Source: Morella rubra (Eukaryota; Streptophyta; Magnoliopsida; Fagales; Myricaceae). Taken from it: DNA of 64,000 nucleotides. The stretch spans positions 117,919-181,918 of the forward strand of contig RXIC02000070.1 of the NCBI GenBank assembly GCA_003952965.2, in the 5' to 3' direction. A program made the position numbers and the translations under genes. Below are positions 33,800 through 47,686 of the stretch, piece after piece (positions within the stretch are counted from its first letter, which is position 1; every line of letters begins with the position of its first letter). A model generated the notes under the pieces. That model was not told the DNA's origin, did no database searches, and was given only the letters and a program-made list of their open reading frames with translations.

Positions 33800-36028
33800 G
33801 GAGGTGTTGGAATTGTGCTCCTTTTTATAGCTTCTTCCGGATTGGAATTCCATTATTGACCTTTTTTGAAACTTCCTTGTGTCATATGCTTTGAGCTATA
33901 ACACGGTATTTTTCAATTGGGTCGACATTGAGCAGCATTACCAAGCTACCCTTGTTACATTTTTGTCTCCAGTTAACCTTGAAAGGACAAAAGAGTCTAC
34001 AATGAAAGAAATTGCCAGGAAAACTCCAAGGTCTATCAATGGAGCAATGCTCGACAATAAAAGGTTTGCTTATTTTTCCTACTCACATAAATCAGAAAAG
34101 GGTTTCATAAATTGGCATTGGGGACCAAATGACATTAACGCTATACCTTATCAAAGAGGTTAGGGGGTTACTTTCTGCCAAAGCACGTTAACCATAATGT
34201 TAACTGCAATGTTGGTGATACCTTTCAAAGCTGGTACCACTTGAAAAATCCCATTTGGCATGCAACATAGCTGTCACGATAGAATAAGATTTCTAATATT
34301 AATTGGTCCAAACCATATTTGAAATATCAAGTTTTGTTTTATTAGCTTGACAAAGTGAGTCCTATATTTTATATTTATGAGGGCTCTAGTCTCTAGGGTG
34401 CTTAATATTTCCAAATGAGAGGCATTCTTGTTCTTGTTTATCTCTCATATTAACTCTCTAGTTTAGATGTAGCGATCTCTATGTTTGTAGGGGTCAAAGT
34501 CAAGAAAAACTTAATAGAATTTCTTTATAATGAATTAGATTCTTTGCAATTTTCTGTCGGTGCAATTTGGAAAAAGATTGATGCAATAAGTGAATTCGAT
34601 TTTAAGACTATATTATTTAAAACTTTATATAGATAACATTAAACAGTATAAAACACATTTATTATGTCTATCTCTACTTAAGTTATATAGTATAAAATAG
34701 AGAATTACAGAAAATTCTAATCCCGTAGCCTAGAAATTACAGCCGTGGGAATTGGCAAAAAGATTTCCACACGCAGTATCTAGGAGTTGGCAAAGCAACT
34801 ACTTATGGAAGACGACCACGATATCTTACCAACCTCGAGATTTGGGTCGGGGACATGTTGGTGAAACCAGATAGGGTCACATAGAAATGGCACAAAACAT
34901 TGGACTCAAGCCCACTGGATTGGTATGGGATTAAGGTGGTACTCCGACGATGTTATGTTAAGGTTTTATTCAGACGCTTCTTGGCATTTATCTCTCTATG
35001 ACTTGTAGAATTGGAGACCCCACTTCTGGATGCTCTGATCAAAGGAGCGACATGTGTACGCGCATAGGAAGTCTCTTTTACGTGTTAATAAACTTCAACG
35101 ATGCTGACTGATGGTAAGCTATGTCTTATTAGCGGACAAGCTAATAGATTATCAAAGATTTTTCTCATCTTCTGCAGTAAATTAAGATCGAAGGCTGCAA
35201 ATATTGGTTTTTGGTCAAGGATGGGGATTCAAGATGGACGTCCGTGATTGGATGGTTCAGAAACTGTGGGCAGTCAATGGTCCGAAGATTCCTTCTCTTT
35301 GAATATGTGCTCAAATGCTTTCACATCCAAGCATTCTAATCTGTCTATATAATAATCCTTAAGCCTTAGGGTGAACCAAAAGAGTTGTTGCTACGGGTTG
35401 GTTTCGACATGGTATTCTAGTCTCGATGCTCTGAAAGTTTCTGGATTGAAGCTATTTGCTCGAAATCCAAAGGACTTTTGTACAGAAATTAATCCCTCAA
35501 AAGATGTGTGATTGCTTCCACTTTGCTTAAACGGGTCGGCACGCCACCTGAAAATCATAGTCCTGTTGTCATTTTACTCGAGAGATATTCTTGTTACTTC
35601 ACTTGAAAGACTAACCAATTTCTCTCTCTCTCTCAGTTCTACTGCCTCAATGGGAATTCATCTAGTGCCCAGAGAAAAAAATCGTTTCATTCTTGCCACA
35701 TGCAGTTGAAAATTCAAATCCCCGACAGGCACATCTTCTTCCCGTGAAGATTTCCACATAATAATTAACTATCCCCACGTTCAATATCTTAATTTCTAAG
35801 AACTGAAATACAAGAGTTCCCCAATAGAAGAAAAGTAGAAATTCATGGTCGAAAACTATACTGCACAATCATCGGACCTACCAACCAGAGGATCACTAGT
35901 ATAATGTACAAAAATTATCAGGTAAAAAGCTTACATGTACATGATAACTTTTTAACCTATAGAAGATGATTCGAGTATCTTGTCTTGCCTTGCCATGCCT
36001 TCTCATCCAAGGACATAGCCATAGATGT
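33800..36028. other. Intergenic stretch
   Basis: AT-rich DNA without supported genes or clear element ends. Confidence 0.4.
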
Positions 36029-39000
36029 TTATCTGGCCTTGCTTCTTTCATCCAAGGAGCTAGCCATGAACTGTTTAGTATATACACGATGGCGTCTCTC
36101 TCTAGCATAAATAACCCAGAACATCATTGAGAGCATTACAGCAGCAGATACCATCACCAACCCAATATAGATCCATTTGCTATATTTTCCCAGATCAGGA
36201 CAATGGTCTTTACTAATTTCCGTGAATGCTTCCCGTGCAAAAGTGCAGTCTTGCAGACCAACTAAGAATGGAGAATAACGATACAAACCATAGCTAACAT
36301 TTACAGCAGCCGCCATCTGGTTGTAGAAGGTTGGGGTCAACCGGCCAGGTGTGTTACAAATACCAGATGATGAAACTTGACAGGTATAGTTCTTCCACAC
36401 CTGCTTGAAACAAAGGTTGAAAGTTTTGCTCAATGACCTTTATCAAACATTTGAACTGTTTAAAGGATGAGAAGGTAAGTTTTGGACGCAGGAAAAAAGC
36501 AAAGAGATTTGAACACAGATATTCCCAAAAGATTCTCTTAGCCCCTATGTATAAGGACTTCAACCTCTAAAATGAACATCGATTTATATTAAACATCCAA
36601 GAGCCAAAGATTCCCCATTTCATCAGTTGAATCTTTTACTGGATTGTTATCAAATACTATTCTCATCTAAATGGAAAACGAGTCCCCATGGCATGAGAAC
36701 TTGGGCTAAAACTAGGACATCAATCACATGTCACGCATTTCTTCCACAAGGTCCCCATGTCACGCATTTCTTCCAAAGTAAAAGCCAAATACTACAGTTA
36801 CATTACCTTAGTAGCATTCTTCAACTGCAACTCACCAGTTGCACATTGCCTATCTGTGAGATCAGAGTTAAACGGGTTGCAAAGAACAGGCACCAATGGA
36901 CCAGATTGATTGAAATACAGAGGCCCAGCATTGGGTGGGAAATTGACATTAGAAATGTTGTTGATCATGCTGTCAACCACAATGACAAGCTGGTAGGTGA
37001 CATTTTTGGATTGTAATAGGGTGTCTTGTGCAGTTGTATTGTCCACACATGGGAGTATATCATCTAAAGCTGTGTGTGCAGCCGGGTTCTGGACCCATTC
37101 ATCCATTGCAACGCATGTATCTGCAACCACACTAATGCATTTACAAAAAGTTGTTAGATCTAGCATCTATATCTTCATAAAATAGTTGTACCTAAACAGC
37201 ACAAACATTTAGTAAACTTACCCAACAAATCTCCTAATAGAATAAAGATAACTATCAAGCAGCTTATTATAGAAAGGTAATGGGAACAAAGCAGAGCAAA
37301 TAGCAATTATTCTCCCGAGTTGATGAAGTGCACAGTAGTACCAGGAAAGGTAGTATCAAAGAGTTCCAGGGATCAATAGCATACACTTAACGATTCATAT
37401 CCACCATGAAAGGTCAACAACAGACAATAACCAAAGGGCCGGAGCCAAGCACGATTGTCTGGATGTCAGAGCAATCTGCAGGCCAAACAAAAAGTGTCCC
37501 CCAGAATTTGATATTGAAGCACAATGTTGACTCTTTCCATTAATGAAGTTCTCTTACCAAGCAGACAAATAACGACCACCTTTTTCGGTCTGTTTTCCAT
37601 TAGTTTCATTGCCAATAACTCCGTTATAGTCATTAAAAGAAAATTGAAAAAGAATGTCATGTGGAAGGGCACTTCCACATGACCCTGCAAACATTAATGT
37701 ACTTCACAAATTTGTACTCCTCACTTCGCATAGACTAACTCACACAATGAACAACAAGAACTACTTAAGAAACACAACGATAACATGCAAGCATGTACAC
37801 TACTCAAATATTTGCTCAAGTGATTCCATATTCCAGCAATGATAAGAACAGCAACTACATAAGTATGTACAGGAAACTTTGCTGGTACAGGCAGAGGGTA
37901 AGTTTTCCATATTTAATTTCAATTGAGGGAAAGGTCCACATACAACATAATAAACAGAAATCTAACAATTACCAAACCGAACTTACTTATGGAGGAGGAG
38001 AAATACGCCGCATAAAATGAAAGTGCCAGCGACAAGAATCCAGCCAATCATCACCAAACTGGAGTCATCAAATGTAAGAATCCATAGAAGAAATAAGCTA
38101 ATTAAAACAGAGTGGCTCTAAAATCATAAATGACATGAACAGAAAAGGGTTTGGTGTTTATATCACTTACAAGTACACAAGAGGTTGCAACCCAAGAACG
38201 GAAAATACTGCAACAAGGGCAACGACAGTCAAGTTTAAAAACGAAGTTAGTCTTAATAAGTCATTTAGTGAGAATAACCTCCATCTATCCAAGAGAACAA
38301 AGGGACTTACAAAAACCAAGAAATGCCAAAAAGAGCATAACAGCTGCAACGATAATAAGAGCCAGTCTTCTGCAGAGCAATCAACAGATAAATATTATTC
38401 GAAATCATGTCAAGCTCCTGAAAAAAGTTGTTAGGAGCTCATACTTACATGCTATCCAGGCCATCTTGTATATCCTTTGAATTGTCTGTAGTCTTCTGAG
38501 AAAGAGTGGAAGCAGAAGAGTTGATCTTCGTTTCAATATTGTCAATGTTCTTCCGGACATCTGATGGCAGAAATATAGAATCCACCGTAATCCCTTTAGC
38601 AGCAGCAAGATAACCGGATACATTTTTTAGGTTTTCAACCACCGTATCTGCCTGATTCACAACATAATCAAGTGTGTTGGTTGTACTGCGATGGAACTCC
38701 CCCTGACCACTGTACAGAACTACGCATCCAGCACTACAGTTGTAAAACAAAAAGTTGAGGGAGTCAGAAATTACTTAATAGAAAAATTATACAGTTGAGA
38801 ACTGTGCTTAGTAGAGAGAAAGGAAGAGAAATACATTGCTGAAAGCGTGAAGAGTATGAGAAAAATAAGGGAGAGAGCATAGGCGGTTCCAGAATAGCCG
38901 TATGGTTCTTTTGGACAACAGCAATAGCGGAGACAGATGATGCACAAGATAAGCCCGAAAAGCACAAACCAAACCCCGGCAATGATGAAGAATGGAGCTG

Positions 39001-39689
39001 CAGTGAGAGCCACAGACTGATTGTAAAATGATAATCGGAGTTAAAACCAATAAAATTCATTGACCAAGACAATCTGCCAAACGAGCTAACGCCAGAAGAT
39101 CTTGGAGAAGAAACCAAACCAGCCAGTTGCAAATTCCAGAATAAATCAATTCACGGACAATACTAGGAGCACGGCGCTCTATAGGCAAACGGTCAGAAAC
39201 AGAGTATATCTCAAACTAGAGATCCAAAGCCATAAACGAAGCTAGTGGCCCATTATTGATTCTCACACAATAATATCTGTAACAAACCGAAATGCATTAT
39301 AAACAGAAGAGGAAATCAACATAGAGATCCACGATATAGAAAGATACCCCGTACGTAGATGGGGATAGCTACTCATTGATTGTCGTATACAAATAGCAGC
39401 CAGAAAGCAATTATTTATAACTCAACAAACGGAAACCCAAAAGATAAAAAGAAAAAGATGAAAAAAAGCACAAACCAACTCAATTGTGAATTTGTTGCAC
39501 ACCAGCACGTGTGTATTGAATCCCTCCTGTAGTCCTCTTCTCAGCCAATATCAGAGAAGAGTTCCCTGTACTCTCCTCCGAAGAAACCTCGGCCTTCCGT
39601 TCCATTGCACCGCCCCCTCGTATTCTCTCTTGACAGGAACCTCTAAACGTCAAAAGCAACAAACAAAAAAACTTCGTCTTACATTCCAT
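36029..39689 (-). CDS. Plant multi-pass membrane protein, tweety-like layout
   Basis: Eight exons were placed: 39689 to about 39490 (signal-peptide-like MECKTKFFCLLLLTFRGSC, then SSLILAEKRT), 38835-39016 (TM segments FFIIAGVWFVLFGLILCIIC and LSLIFLILFTLSA), 38451-38733 (IAGCVVLYSGQGEFH and a coiled extracellular stretch with many N-x-S/T sites), 38311-38369 (LALIIVAAVMLFLAFLGF), 38171-38207, 37987-38058 (MIGWILVAGTFILCGVFLLL), 36807-37131 (Cys-rich VVADTCVAMDEW) and 36029-36400 (Cys-rich, then IYIGLVMVSAAVMLSMMFWV and a basic tail). Phases join exons 2-8 cleanly. This matches the uncharacterised plant family of Arabidopsis At2g12400/At2g25270 (from memory), predicted plasma-membrane proteins. 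Exon 1 does not join exon 2 in frame: after LAEKRTT a related reading shifts frame and a stop follows, so a small lesion or missed short exon is likely. Confidence 0.75.
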
Positions 39690-42054
39690 ATTGTTGCCAA
39701 GAAAACGTACGTAGATTGAGGAAACGAAAAAACTTATATCGACGCAGAGAACCTACGCAGAGTGTGGTGTACCCGAGAGCTTCCAAAGGCTGAAGAGAAG
39801 AAGAAAGAGACAGACAGGAAGAAGAAAAGACAAGCGGTTTGATCTGAAACATAGCATTGTGGTATCGCTTCTTTTCGTTTCCGTTCCCTACGGCTGGAAA
39901 GTGGTTTTAGAAGAAGATAGACGAGGGAGACAGAACCCGTATTTATTTGTGAGATCCCTGGCACACGATCTCTCTCGGTTCTCAAAGCCGACCAGACCGT
40001 GTACCCTAGTACTTTGTCTCTCTTTTAACTGTGACCAAAATACCCTTGGTTCTTTTCCTAGGAGAAATTTTTTCTAGTTTCTATTTTCGATTAAAAAAAA
40101 GCAAATCCACAACGAAATCAAGTCCACCCAAGATGAATTAAAATCTTTATATTATATATTATCTATCCCTAAACAAGTTTAAAATCGAATAATATATTTG
40201 AAAGATCTGATTTATTTTCGACTAAAAATATTACGATAAATCTTTAAGGAAGAACAAGGTGGCCTTAAGATAAACTAAGGAATTTTTATATTATATCCAC
40301 CAACTTACACCGAGTGTTTTAAAATCTTACCATTTAAACATGAATCCCACGTTGAATTATCTAACATTCAAGAAAATATAATTGAAGTATCTCATTTATT
40401 TGGACAGATAAGATTTTGAAGACTTAGATGTTAAGCGATCTAAAAATAAATTAATACCCTTTATGTGCTTTAAAGAAGGATCTACAATTCATGATGCAAT
40501 TTAAAAAAAGACAGGTGATTATACACCATTTAATACTGCTCATATTTGCATATATAAAATTTAGACAGTATCAAATCTACCTATTTAAGTCTCTTCAAAT
40601 TGTATTATGTAATTCAGATAAAAATGGCTAGAATCAGAGAATTTCATATTTTAAAGAAGAAGATTTTCTCACTTTTTTAGGGAAATACACTTGGCCTAAA
40701 AAGAAGAAGAGGGAAATACAATTGGTAGTGCTTTTTGAAAGAGAAGGTGAAAGAGAAGGCTTTAAAGATGTATTAAGTGGGTGAAATAAATAATTAATTA
40801 GTACGAAAATGTTGGTTGAGCTTTCGCAGTCAAGAAATGAGGGAAAAGGTGAAGCTTCCTATTGGTAACGTCTAGCAATGAGTTTAGTTACCCATCCAAA
40901 TCGCTTTGCTTTCTAAACCACTTAGACTTGGCGTGAATTAATACGTGATTTCAACCGATTTGCCGTTTCACTTCAATTTTCCCTTCGAAACGACCGCGAT
41001 TGAACTACTACAAAGACTATAAAAGAAGAGAATTCCCTGAAGAACGGGTTTTTGAGAGAAATCAAAGAGATAAAATCATTAACCCAAAATGCCATTGCAG
41101 TCCCTTCATGTTCTTTTTTATCAGATAATTCATTCAAACTTCCAATAAAATATCTCGTGGAGGTGGGTGGCCTTCATTTAGTTAAGGTAAATCAAGTTTA
41201 TAGCTTTTTAAATTATTTATAAAATTATCAAAATAGATCAATATTCGCTATTTAGTAACATCTTACAGTTAAAATGTGCAAAAATAAAAATAAAAATACA
41301 TGACATAATATTGATGATTGGATCATAGAAAAATAAATGAATGAGATGCTGCTTTTAACCAACACACTTTAAACATGCAATGAATATGCTCTCGCACTCT
41401 AATATTGAGGGGTTACCTAAGTTTGTATAAATTTTAGAGAGGGTAGCATATAATCCATTGTCCCCTATGACCCTTCTAAATTAGGTTTTGATCCGATTCT
41501 TGTGAAAATTTTAATCCGAGACGAAAAGACTTGTGTGGCTACATTGTTTGAAATTATGACATGTTTATTTGTAAAAATATTTTAAAATATAATCTATTCA
41601 ACAAAATTTCTAAAACTAATTCCTAAAATCTAAAAAAATAATACACAAATGTTAATATATTCACAATTATTTTAAAAATCTTATAATTTTTTTATAAACT
41701 GACATCCCTATTATGGGTTCCTTTTCCAGCTTTTTACCATCACGAGGAGAAGAGTATTGCATGAAAATAGGGGACATGGATTATCAGGTGTCGTCTCCAA
41801 ACACCAAAGCAAGGCATAATCTACCTATAACGGTTCAAAACTTTAATAAGTATAGTAAACGAGATAAAAAGAATGCAACCTATTGCCTGTCGAGGCCTCC
41901 AAAGATTAACTCTGATTAATTAATTAATTTTTCTCCCTGCACTAAGCCGGACGGTGATTTCTTTTCTTCTCTCTTTCAACCTTCTTAATTCTTTGTTCAT
42001 ATGGGTGGTTTGGACAATGTACATTTGGGAAATGTTTAGAAAAATTAGTTTAAG
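39690..42054. other. Upstream region of the membrane-protein gene and AT-rich spacer
   Basis: 39690-40080 is the likely promoter and leader. 40080-42054 is strongly AT-rich and shows no gene, RNA or element end that I can support. Confidence 0.4.
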
Positions 42055-42460
42055 TGAGGAGGAGAAAGATCGAGTGCACATGCAGCAGAAGCAATCAGAA
42101 CGAAGCCACAGAGATTTAGCCGCGTCCCCTTTCGTCTCCCTCTCTCTCTCGTATCTTTCTCTCTCTCATCCTCTCTGTGCGAAAGGGATGGAGCCTGGAG
42201 GAGGAGAAAGATCGAGTGCACATGCAGCAGAAGCAATCAGAACGAAGCCACAGAGATTTAGCCGCGTCCCCTTTCGTCTCCCTCTCTCTCTCGTATCTTT
42301 CTCTCTCTCATCCTCTCTGTGCGAAAGGGATGGAGCCTGGAGGAGGAAAAAGATCGAGTGCACATGCAGCAGAAGCAATCCAACAAAGCCACAGAGATTT
42401 AGCAGCGTCCCCCTTTTGTCTCTTTCTCTCTCTCTCATCCTCTTTGTGTGAAAGGCATGG
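42055..42460. repeat. 142-bp tandem repeat, about 2.9 copies
   Basis: The word GGAGAAAGATCGAGTGCACA (copy 3: GGAAAAAGATCG) starts at 42061, 42203 and 42345, an exact 142-bp spacing. Each unit carries CACAGAGATTTAGCCGCGTC and a (TC)n tract (TCTCTCTCTC). Copies 1 and 2 are nearly identical; copy 3 has substitutions and loses part of the TC tract. Because 142 is not a multiple of three, each frame differs between units, and the open frames through the array are incidental. Confidence 0.9.
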
Positions 42461-45400
42461 GCATTCCTAGACGTGTCAGGCTGTCTTGTTCGTGTAGATA
42501 AATACTTTTGCTTTGTTCAAGGTGTCCCAGTTGTCAACAGTTCTCAGACTGATATGTTCCAGCCGACCTCCCCATTTCCTATATTCTATTTCTTTCTTGA
42601 GATTTTAAACTCTCAAAGACGTTGAAGGAAGAACCATTGAACCCGGCCTTCAACACGTAGATAGAAATATTATATACCCCCATAAAAACGGCGGAATTTT
42701 TTTTATTTCTCTCTGCACTGACCGTGGTGATTAAGTTGTAAGGAGAAATCCAAAACACACAATTGATAGGGTGATTATATTTTAGGATATCTTTAGTACT
42801 AGAATAAATAGTTTTGTAATTTCAGGGGATTGATTAGTCTATTGAAACTTTAAAAAATCTCTTGTTTAAATCGCGAATTTATTATAAATAGTTTAAATTT
42901 TTGAGTATCCTTAACTACCCAAATGAGTTAATAATTTTATATTTCACTCACAAATAAAACAACATTTTCTACTATATGCCTTGAAGACGGAAATATCAAT
43001 GGGAACATAAAATCTTTTTTGTCATCGACTTAAAGATGGCTGCCATCCACAAATGACACAATCCAACTTTTAAGTACCTGTGAATTGTGTTGACCCACAA
43101 AACCTTATCATCTGTTTGTGTGATTGTAAGTTTCTCTGTGAGTTTCAAATTCTGGACCAGATAATCATCTTATAATGTTTGATGATCTACTCGGAAGCCT
43201 AAGGGCGTAGCTTGCTTCCCTCGGATTATCAACTCGATCTGAGAAGGTTGAGTCAAATTATTCAAGTGGGATGGCCTAGGTGCCTCCTGGTTCATAAAGA
43301 TACTAGAGGAGGCTGAGGACACGTAAACTTTGACGAAGAACTAGCTAGGCTTGGGAATCCCGAGCTCTAAGCTGTTAATGCAAATAATAATTAATCCCAT
43401 TTGACAGCAGAAATTTACAAGGCCGGCCCTTTTAATTACACAAATTAAGTGCATTATCCAACACTAGTGCAGTTATTTTAAATCTTAAATCCTTCATAAC
43501 TTGTGGTTTTAGAATTTGATTATTATTACAGATTTGTGCTGATTTGGGCAGTTTGTGGATGCCCCACCCTACACTTTGAAGTATGAGTTCATGAATAGAT
43601 TGATTATCCCTTACCCAATGAGAAAATGACTTTTGTCATCGGGAGCAAGGAACGCGTAATCAAGAGAATCCCTTGGCATAGATCTGAAGAATGATTCTCC
43701 GTGTTGTAATTGACTTTTTGAGTTCCCAAAAAAGCAAATCCACAACCGTATTGCCATTTGGCAAATCTCCATTCCACGTTTAAGTCGGCAGCTTACCAAC
43801 TATAGCCATTTGTTTGAGCTTTTGTCTTTTCCTCTAGAGACAGTTGAATAATGAATAGAAAGAGAGTTTGATTAATTTCTTGAAATACCTATTCACAGTT
43901 TAGTTTTTTTTTTTCGTTTCTTTGCATTTTAAGAATTTTTAAAATTTTAAATTAAATATATTTAAATATCAATATAAATTAATATTTATGTAGTATATTA
44001 AAAAACTCTAACATCACTTAAAAATTTTAAAAGTATTTTGAATTCTTAAAATTCAACGTAACCGACACATATGCGTATATTTATTATTATTATTGAACGG
44101 CCTTCTACTGTAGTGAAAAGGAATGTGATACGGCATACGCGTGAAAGAAAGACAATTTGGTGGAGAGGGCATAACCATACCAAGTAGACGGTAACAGTTT
44201 GGGAACGTTTTGAATTTTGAGTGTTGTGAATTTTGTTTTGTCAAACACGGTGCAAATGAGGAGCGTACCACGTTGGACTAATTCTAAAATTGTTTATGAA
44301 GGTCGCTCCGATGTTTAGGAGTATTTTTCGGATCTTGTTTGGACTTTATGCAGGGACTGATTTCCTAATTTTTTATTATGCTAATTTGAATAAAAGTAGT
44401 AGTTTTGATTAACAAAAAGAAAAAGAAGATGGTAACAGAAATATCACTTTGTTTTTTTGCCAATGAAATCAACACTCATATTTAATACCAAATCTCAAGA
44501 AATATTGTGAGTATAGAAATATATCAAGATTTGTCATGGCATTAAACTCATCATGTGCGATTAAATTGAATCAGATCAATCTAAGTCTGACATATAGGAA
44601 ATGTCGCAAATTTCCCTTGATCCAAAGAAAAAAAAAAAAACACAGCTTGATACGTGGAGAGTCAAAGAACCTTTTCTGAATGTAATGGAGGGTAAGGAAA
44701 TGGTGAAGTTAGTAACCAAATCACACCAACTTTATTTCTGATTAATTAGATTGATTATCATTTCTTTTTATTTGACTAAAGTTCAATCTTAGGAACAACA
44801 AATCCCGAGTACAACATCTAGGAAGCATACTATGCAACTGGAGCCAACTCTAACAGTAGAAAAGGACTACCCAGATGATAAACAATCCCAAATGGCAGCC
44901 ACTAACCATCTGAACCCTTTGCAGACTCTGAAACGACAGATCTAGAGACTATATAACAACAGGATTCTGTCCGAGGAATATAAGAACATTAATAAGTTAG
45001 AAACATAATCATGTGCCATAGGTTTAGCACAAGTCAACCGGGCCGGGCAAAACTAAGCATATATAGGAGTATCTATGGAGGGAGATTATATGCTGCCACT
45101 ATGAGGGAAAGAGCCTGATGTGTGCGGTGAATTAGGTGAAAAGATTTGCACAAGCAACAAACAGAACAAAAGTAGTTGTCTTCCTTTTCTTTTGCCTTTT
45201 CTTTTCTTCAAGTATAAAAGAAAACAATCAACTGCAATAATGTAAAGATAGCAGGCCCCTTTATGGGAACAAAGCACAAATTTCTTTGTCAGATAGTTTG
45301 TTCATATATATCCTGATTTGATTTTGCTAGGGCCTGATTAGTTGCTTCTGGATTCTCCATTACAGACAGGATATGTTCTTCATCACTTTACCCTAAAGGC

Positions 45401-46410
45401 TCAACTAAGTTTCTTTTTCGGCTCTCTGCTTGTTCATTGGATTCTAGTTTGATAACGATGGCGCGCGTTCGATGGCTATGTTGCATTATATGCGCCATTA
45501 AGGAAAGATTATTAGACAACCACGAAGAAAGAAAGATGGAGTAAAACAACAACAAAAAAGATAGCGAAAGGTTCTTTGTTTGTACTGATGAAGCTTCCAT
45601 GAATGCCTCCATTCTTCTGATGCAACAACTAAAGAAGCTTTAGATAGGACTTGATTTCCCAGTTGGAAGATATAAGCTAGTGGATTAATAGAAGACCGAT
45701 ATAGAGTTGGGGTCGGGGTCGGGATCGTATAACTTATTTCCGGATCCATCATTGTTAGTCTAACGCTTAATAATCAATACCACTTAACTATATTAATAAT
45801 TAAGCCTTACATAATCCAAATATTGTGGATGATAAAACCCTAAAAATAAAGTCTAGATTCTTCTTTACCTTCAAGTAATAACATGTTCTAGTTGTAAGAT
45901 TAGAAAGTCATGAGTTATGGCAATCAAGCTTGGAAAGTTCAAGCAATGGCTAAATGCGATATTTTCTATTCACAATGATTACTAGAATGAAATCAAGGCA
46001 CTAATAATTGAAATAAGGCATTTGAGAGTCTGGCTCTTTTATCAAAACCTAATTACTAGGGGTGACAGAAGGAGGACTAGAAAGCTCAGTGCATCAAGTT
46101 CATTGGAGAATATATCAAACCCAATCTTCTTGCTGTCAAACCACATTGAAACTGACTTGTCAAATTTTTCATCTACACATAAATGATGAGCTATTATGGC
46201 TTTTCAATTAATGAGCATAGGCAATTATCTGATATGTGTTACAGTGTTAAATGTACGAGAGGACCAATATGGGCTGGAAATTTCAACGGTAGCGTTGGTG
46301 GTTAGCCCAATATGGACCATTATGGGTCAAACCGACCCCATGGCCTCGGATACATACGAAGCCCACTTTCAGATTTCAAGCGAAACCAACCTATAGTGGT
46401 CAGCCCACAT
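42461..46410. other. Intergenic stretch
   Basis: No supported gene. 43200-43400 and 43900-44050 contain repeat-like sequence without recognised termini; the latter resembles part of 60290-60360. Confidence 0.4.
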
Positions 46411-46522
46411 ATCCATGTCCAAGGGATCATGAGAAGTCTATACATAGCAAAAGAAACATGGCCTTTGGAAACAAGTTTAAGATGATCCATGTCCAAGGGA
46501 TCATGAGAAGTCTATACATAGC
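46411..46522. repeat. 38-bp direct repeat pair
   Basis: The 38 bases beginning ATCCATGTCCAAGGGATCAT and ending ACATAGC occur at 46411-46448 and again, identically, at 46485-46522, with 36 bases between. No associated feature is seen. Confidence 0.9.
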
Positions 46523-46965
46523 TGTGTCTAGATCTCCTTATAATTTCTACGAGACCAATATTATATATATATAGGCATTCTAACTCTAATCTAAAGGAGT
46601 AGACAACAGGTAAACCAATCAGTTGAGGATCACACAATAGGCATCCAATCTCCTGGTTCCCTTTTTTTTTTTTTTAAGGACCACACTACTCTCTGACCAC
46701 AACAAAAAAGAAAAATGCTTCCTAAATCAACACTCATATTTAATACATAAGTTGTACGTTGTTGTTCCTTTTTATGCCTAACCTTTTTGTTCTTTTAGGC
46801 TAATAAAGATAAGGAGTAGCAGTTAGAAGATTTGTACTCTATTATCAAGCGTGACCGTAGTAGCACCCTACTTCTACTTGCGTAGATATCTAATAGAAGA
46901 AACTTAAATAGATCTATGAACTCGAAAGATTCACGTGCACTTCTATTTCAATTTTAGATATAATA

Positions 46966-47170
46966 CATTTTACACTCTCTAACTACCGTTAGCTTTACAA
47001 TTTACACTCTAAATTATCGAACTTTACACTTTGCACCCTAAACTACTAATGAGTTTCACTTTACACCCCATGTTAGTGCCATGTACTATGTTTAATTAAA
47101 CATGAAGTGTAAAGTGTAAGGTCCAAATTGCAAATATAATTAATGACAGTTAGAGGATGCAAAGTGTAAT
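46966..47170. mobile_element. MITE-like fold-back element
   Basis: The left end TTTACACTCTCTAACTACCG (then TTAG) pairs with the right end read on the other strand, TTACACTTTGCATCCTCTAA (then CTGTCATTA). The interior repeats TTACACT-type words inverted as AGTGTAAA, and the centre holds the perfect palindrome ATGTTTAATTAAACAT near 47090, so the whole 205-bp block can fold back on itself. No coding capacity. Confidence 0.65.
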
Positions 47171-47259
47171 TCTTCTTTATTCTATTGTTTGACTGGTCAA
47201 ATTACTGTTCCATCTACATGGAAGCAACTGTTTATTTTTGGTCATGTTCAGGATAGTTT

Positions 47260-47560
47260 CGATCCACATGTACCACAAATGGAATGTACAAATAAATCTA
47301 GTACAAAAACACTCCAATTCACGACCTTCATACGATGCAGAAGTAGTAATGCTTAATGATTAAATTCTTATTAAACTAACTTCCAATCCTAAGATTGAAC
47401 TAGGCTCAAATTACTGAGCAGGTCCTCGTGATCTACTTCAGGAGAGTATGCATGTTCTCTTGGGCTACAGTCGACGATTGTTGAATGGGGTGTCTCATTA
47501 ATATTGTCTTGTGGGATCAAGAAGTCTTAGCCATGTCCTGAGCAACTCCACCTCATGAGA
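47260..47560. repeat. Gapped copy of the PLATZ 3' region
   Basis: 47260-47340 follows 47666-47830 in order with pieces missing (GGAATGTACA, AATAAATCTAGTAC, AAAACACTCCAATTCACGAC, CATACGAT). 47450-47550 follows the last PLATZ exon at 48479-48735 the same way: CAGTCGACGATTGTTGAATG and ATATTGTCTTGTGGGATCAA match exactly, with the bases between them dropped. Like 3568-4214 this is a deletion-type copy, probably not a natural gene fragment. Confidence 0.75.
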
Positions 47561-47686
47561 AGGTGACAAAGCTTCCATAGGGTTTAGCAATGGCATTATA
47601 TCTTTATATTAGCATTGTTGATAACTCCATGTAATCAGTCTGATAAGCACACGTAGGATCACAATCGATCCACATGTGCCCTCTAC

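Noticed and set aside
42055..42460. Overlapping open frames of 90-165 codons across the 142-bp array
   Set aside because: The frames follow from repetition and low stop density in TC-rich units; the period is not a multiple of three and no known domain appears.
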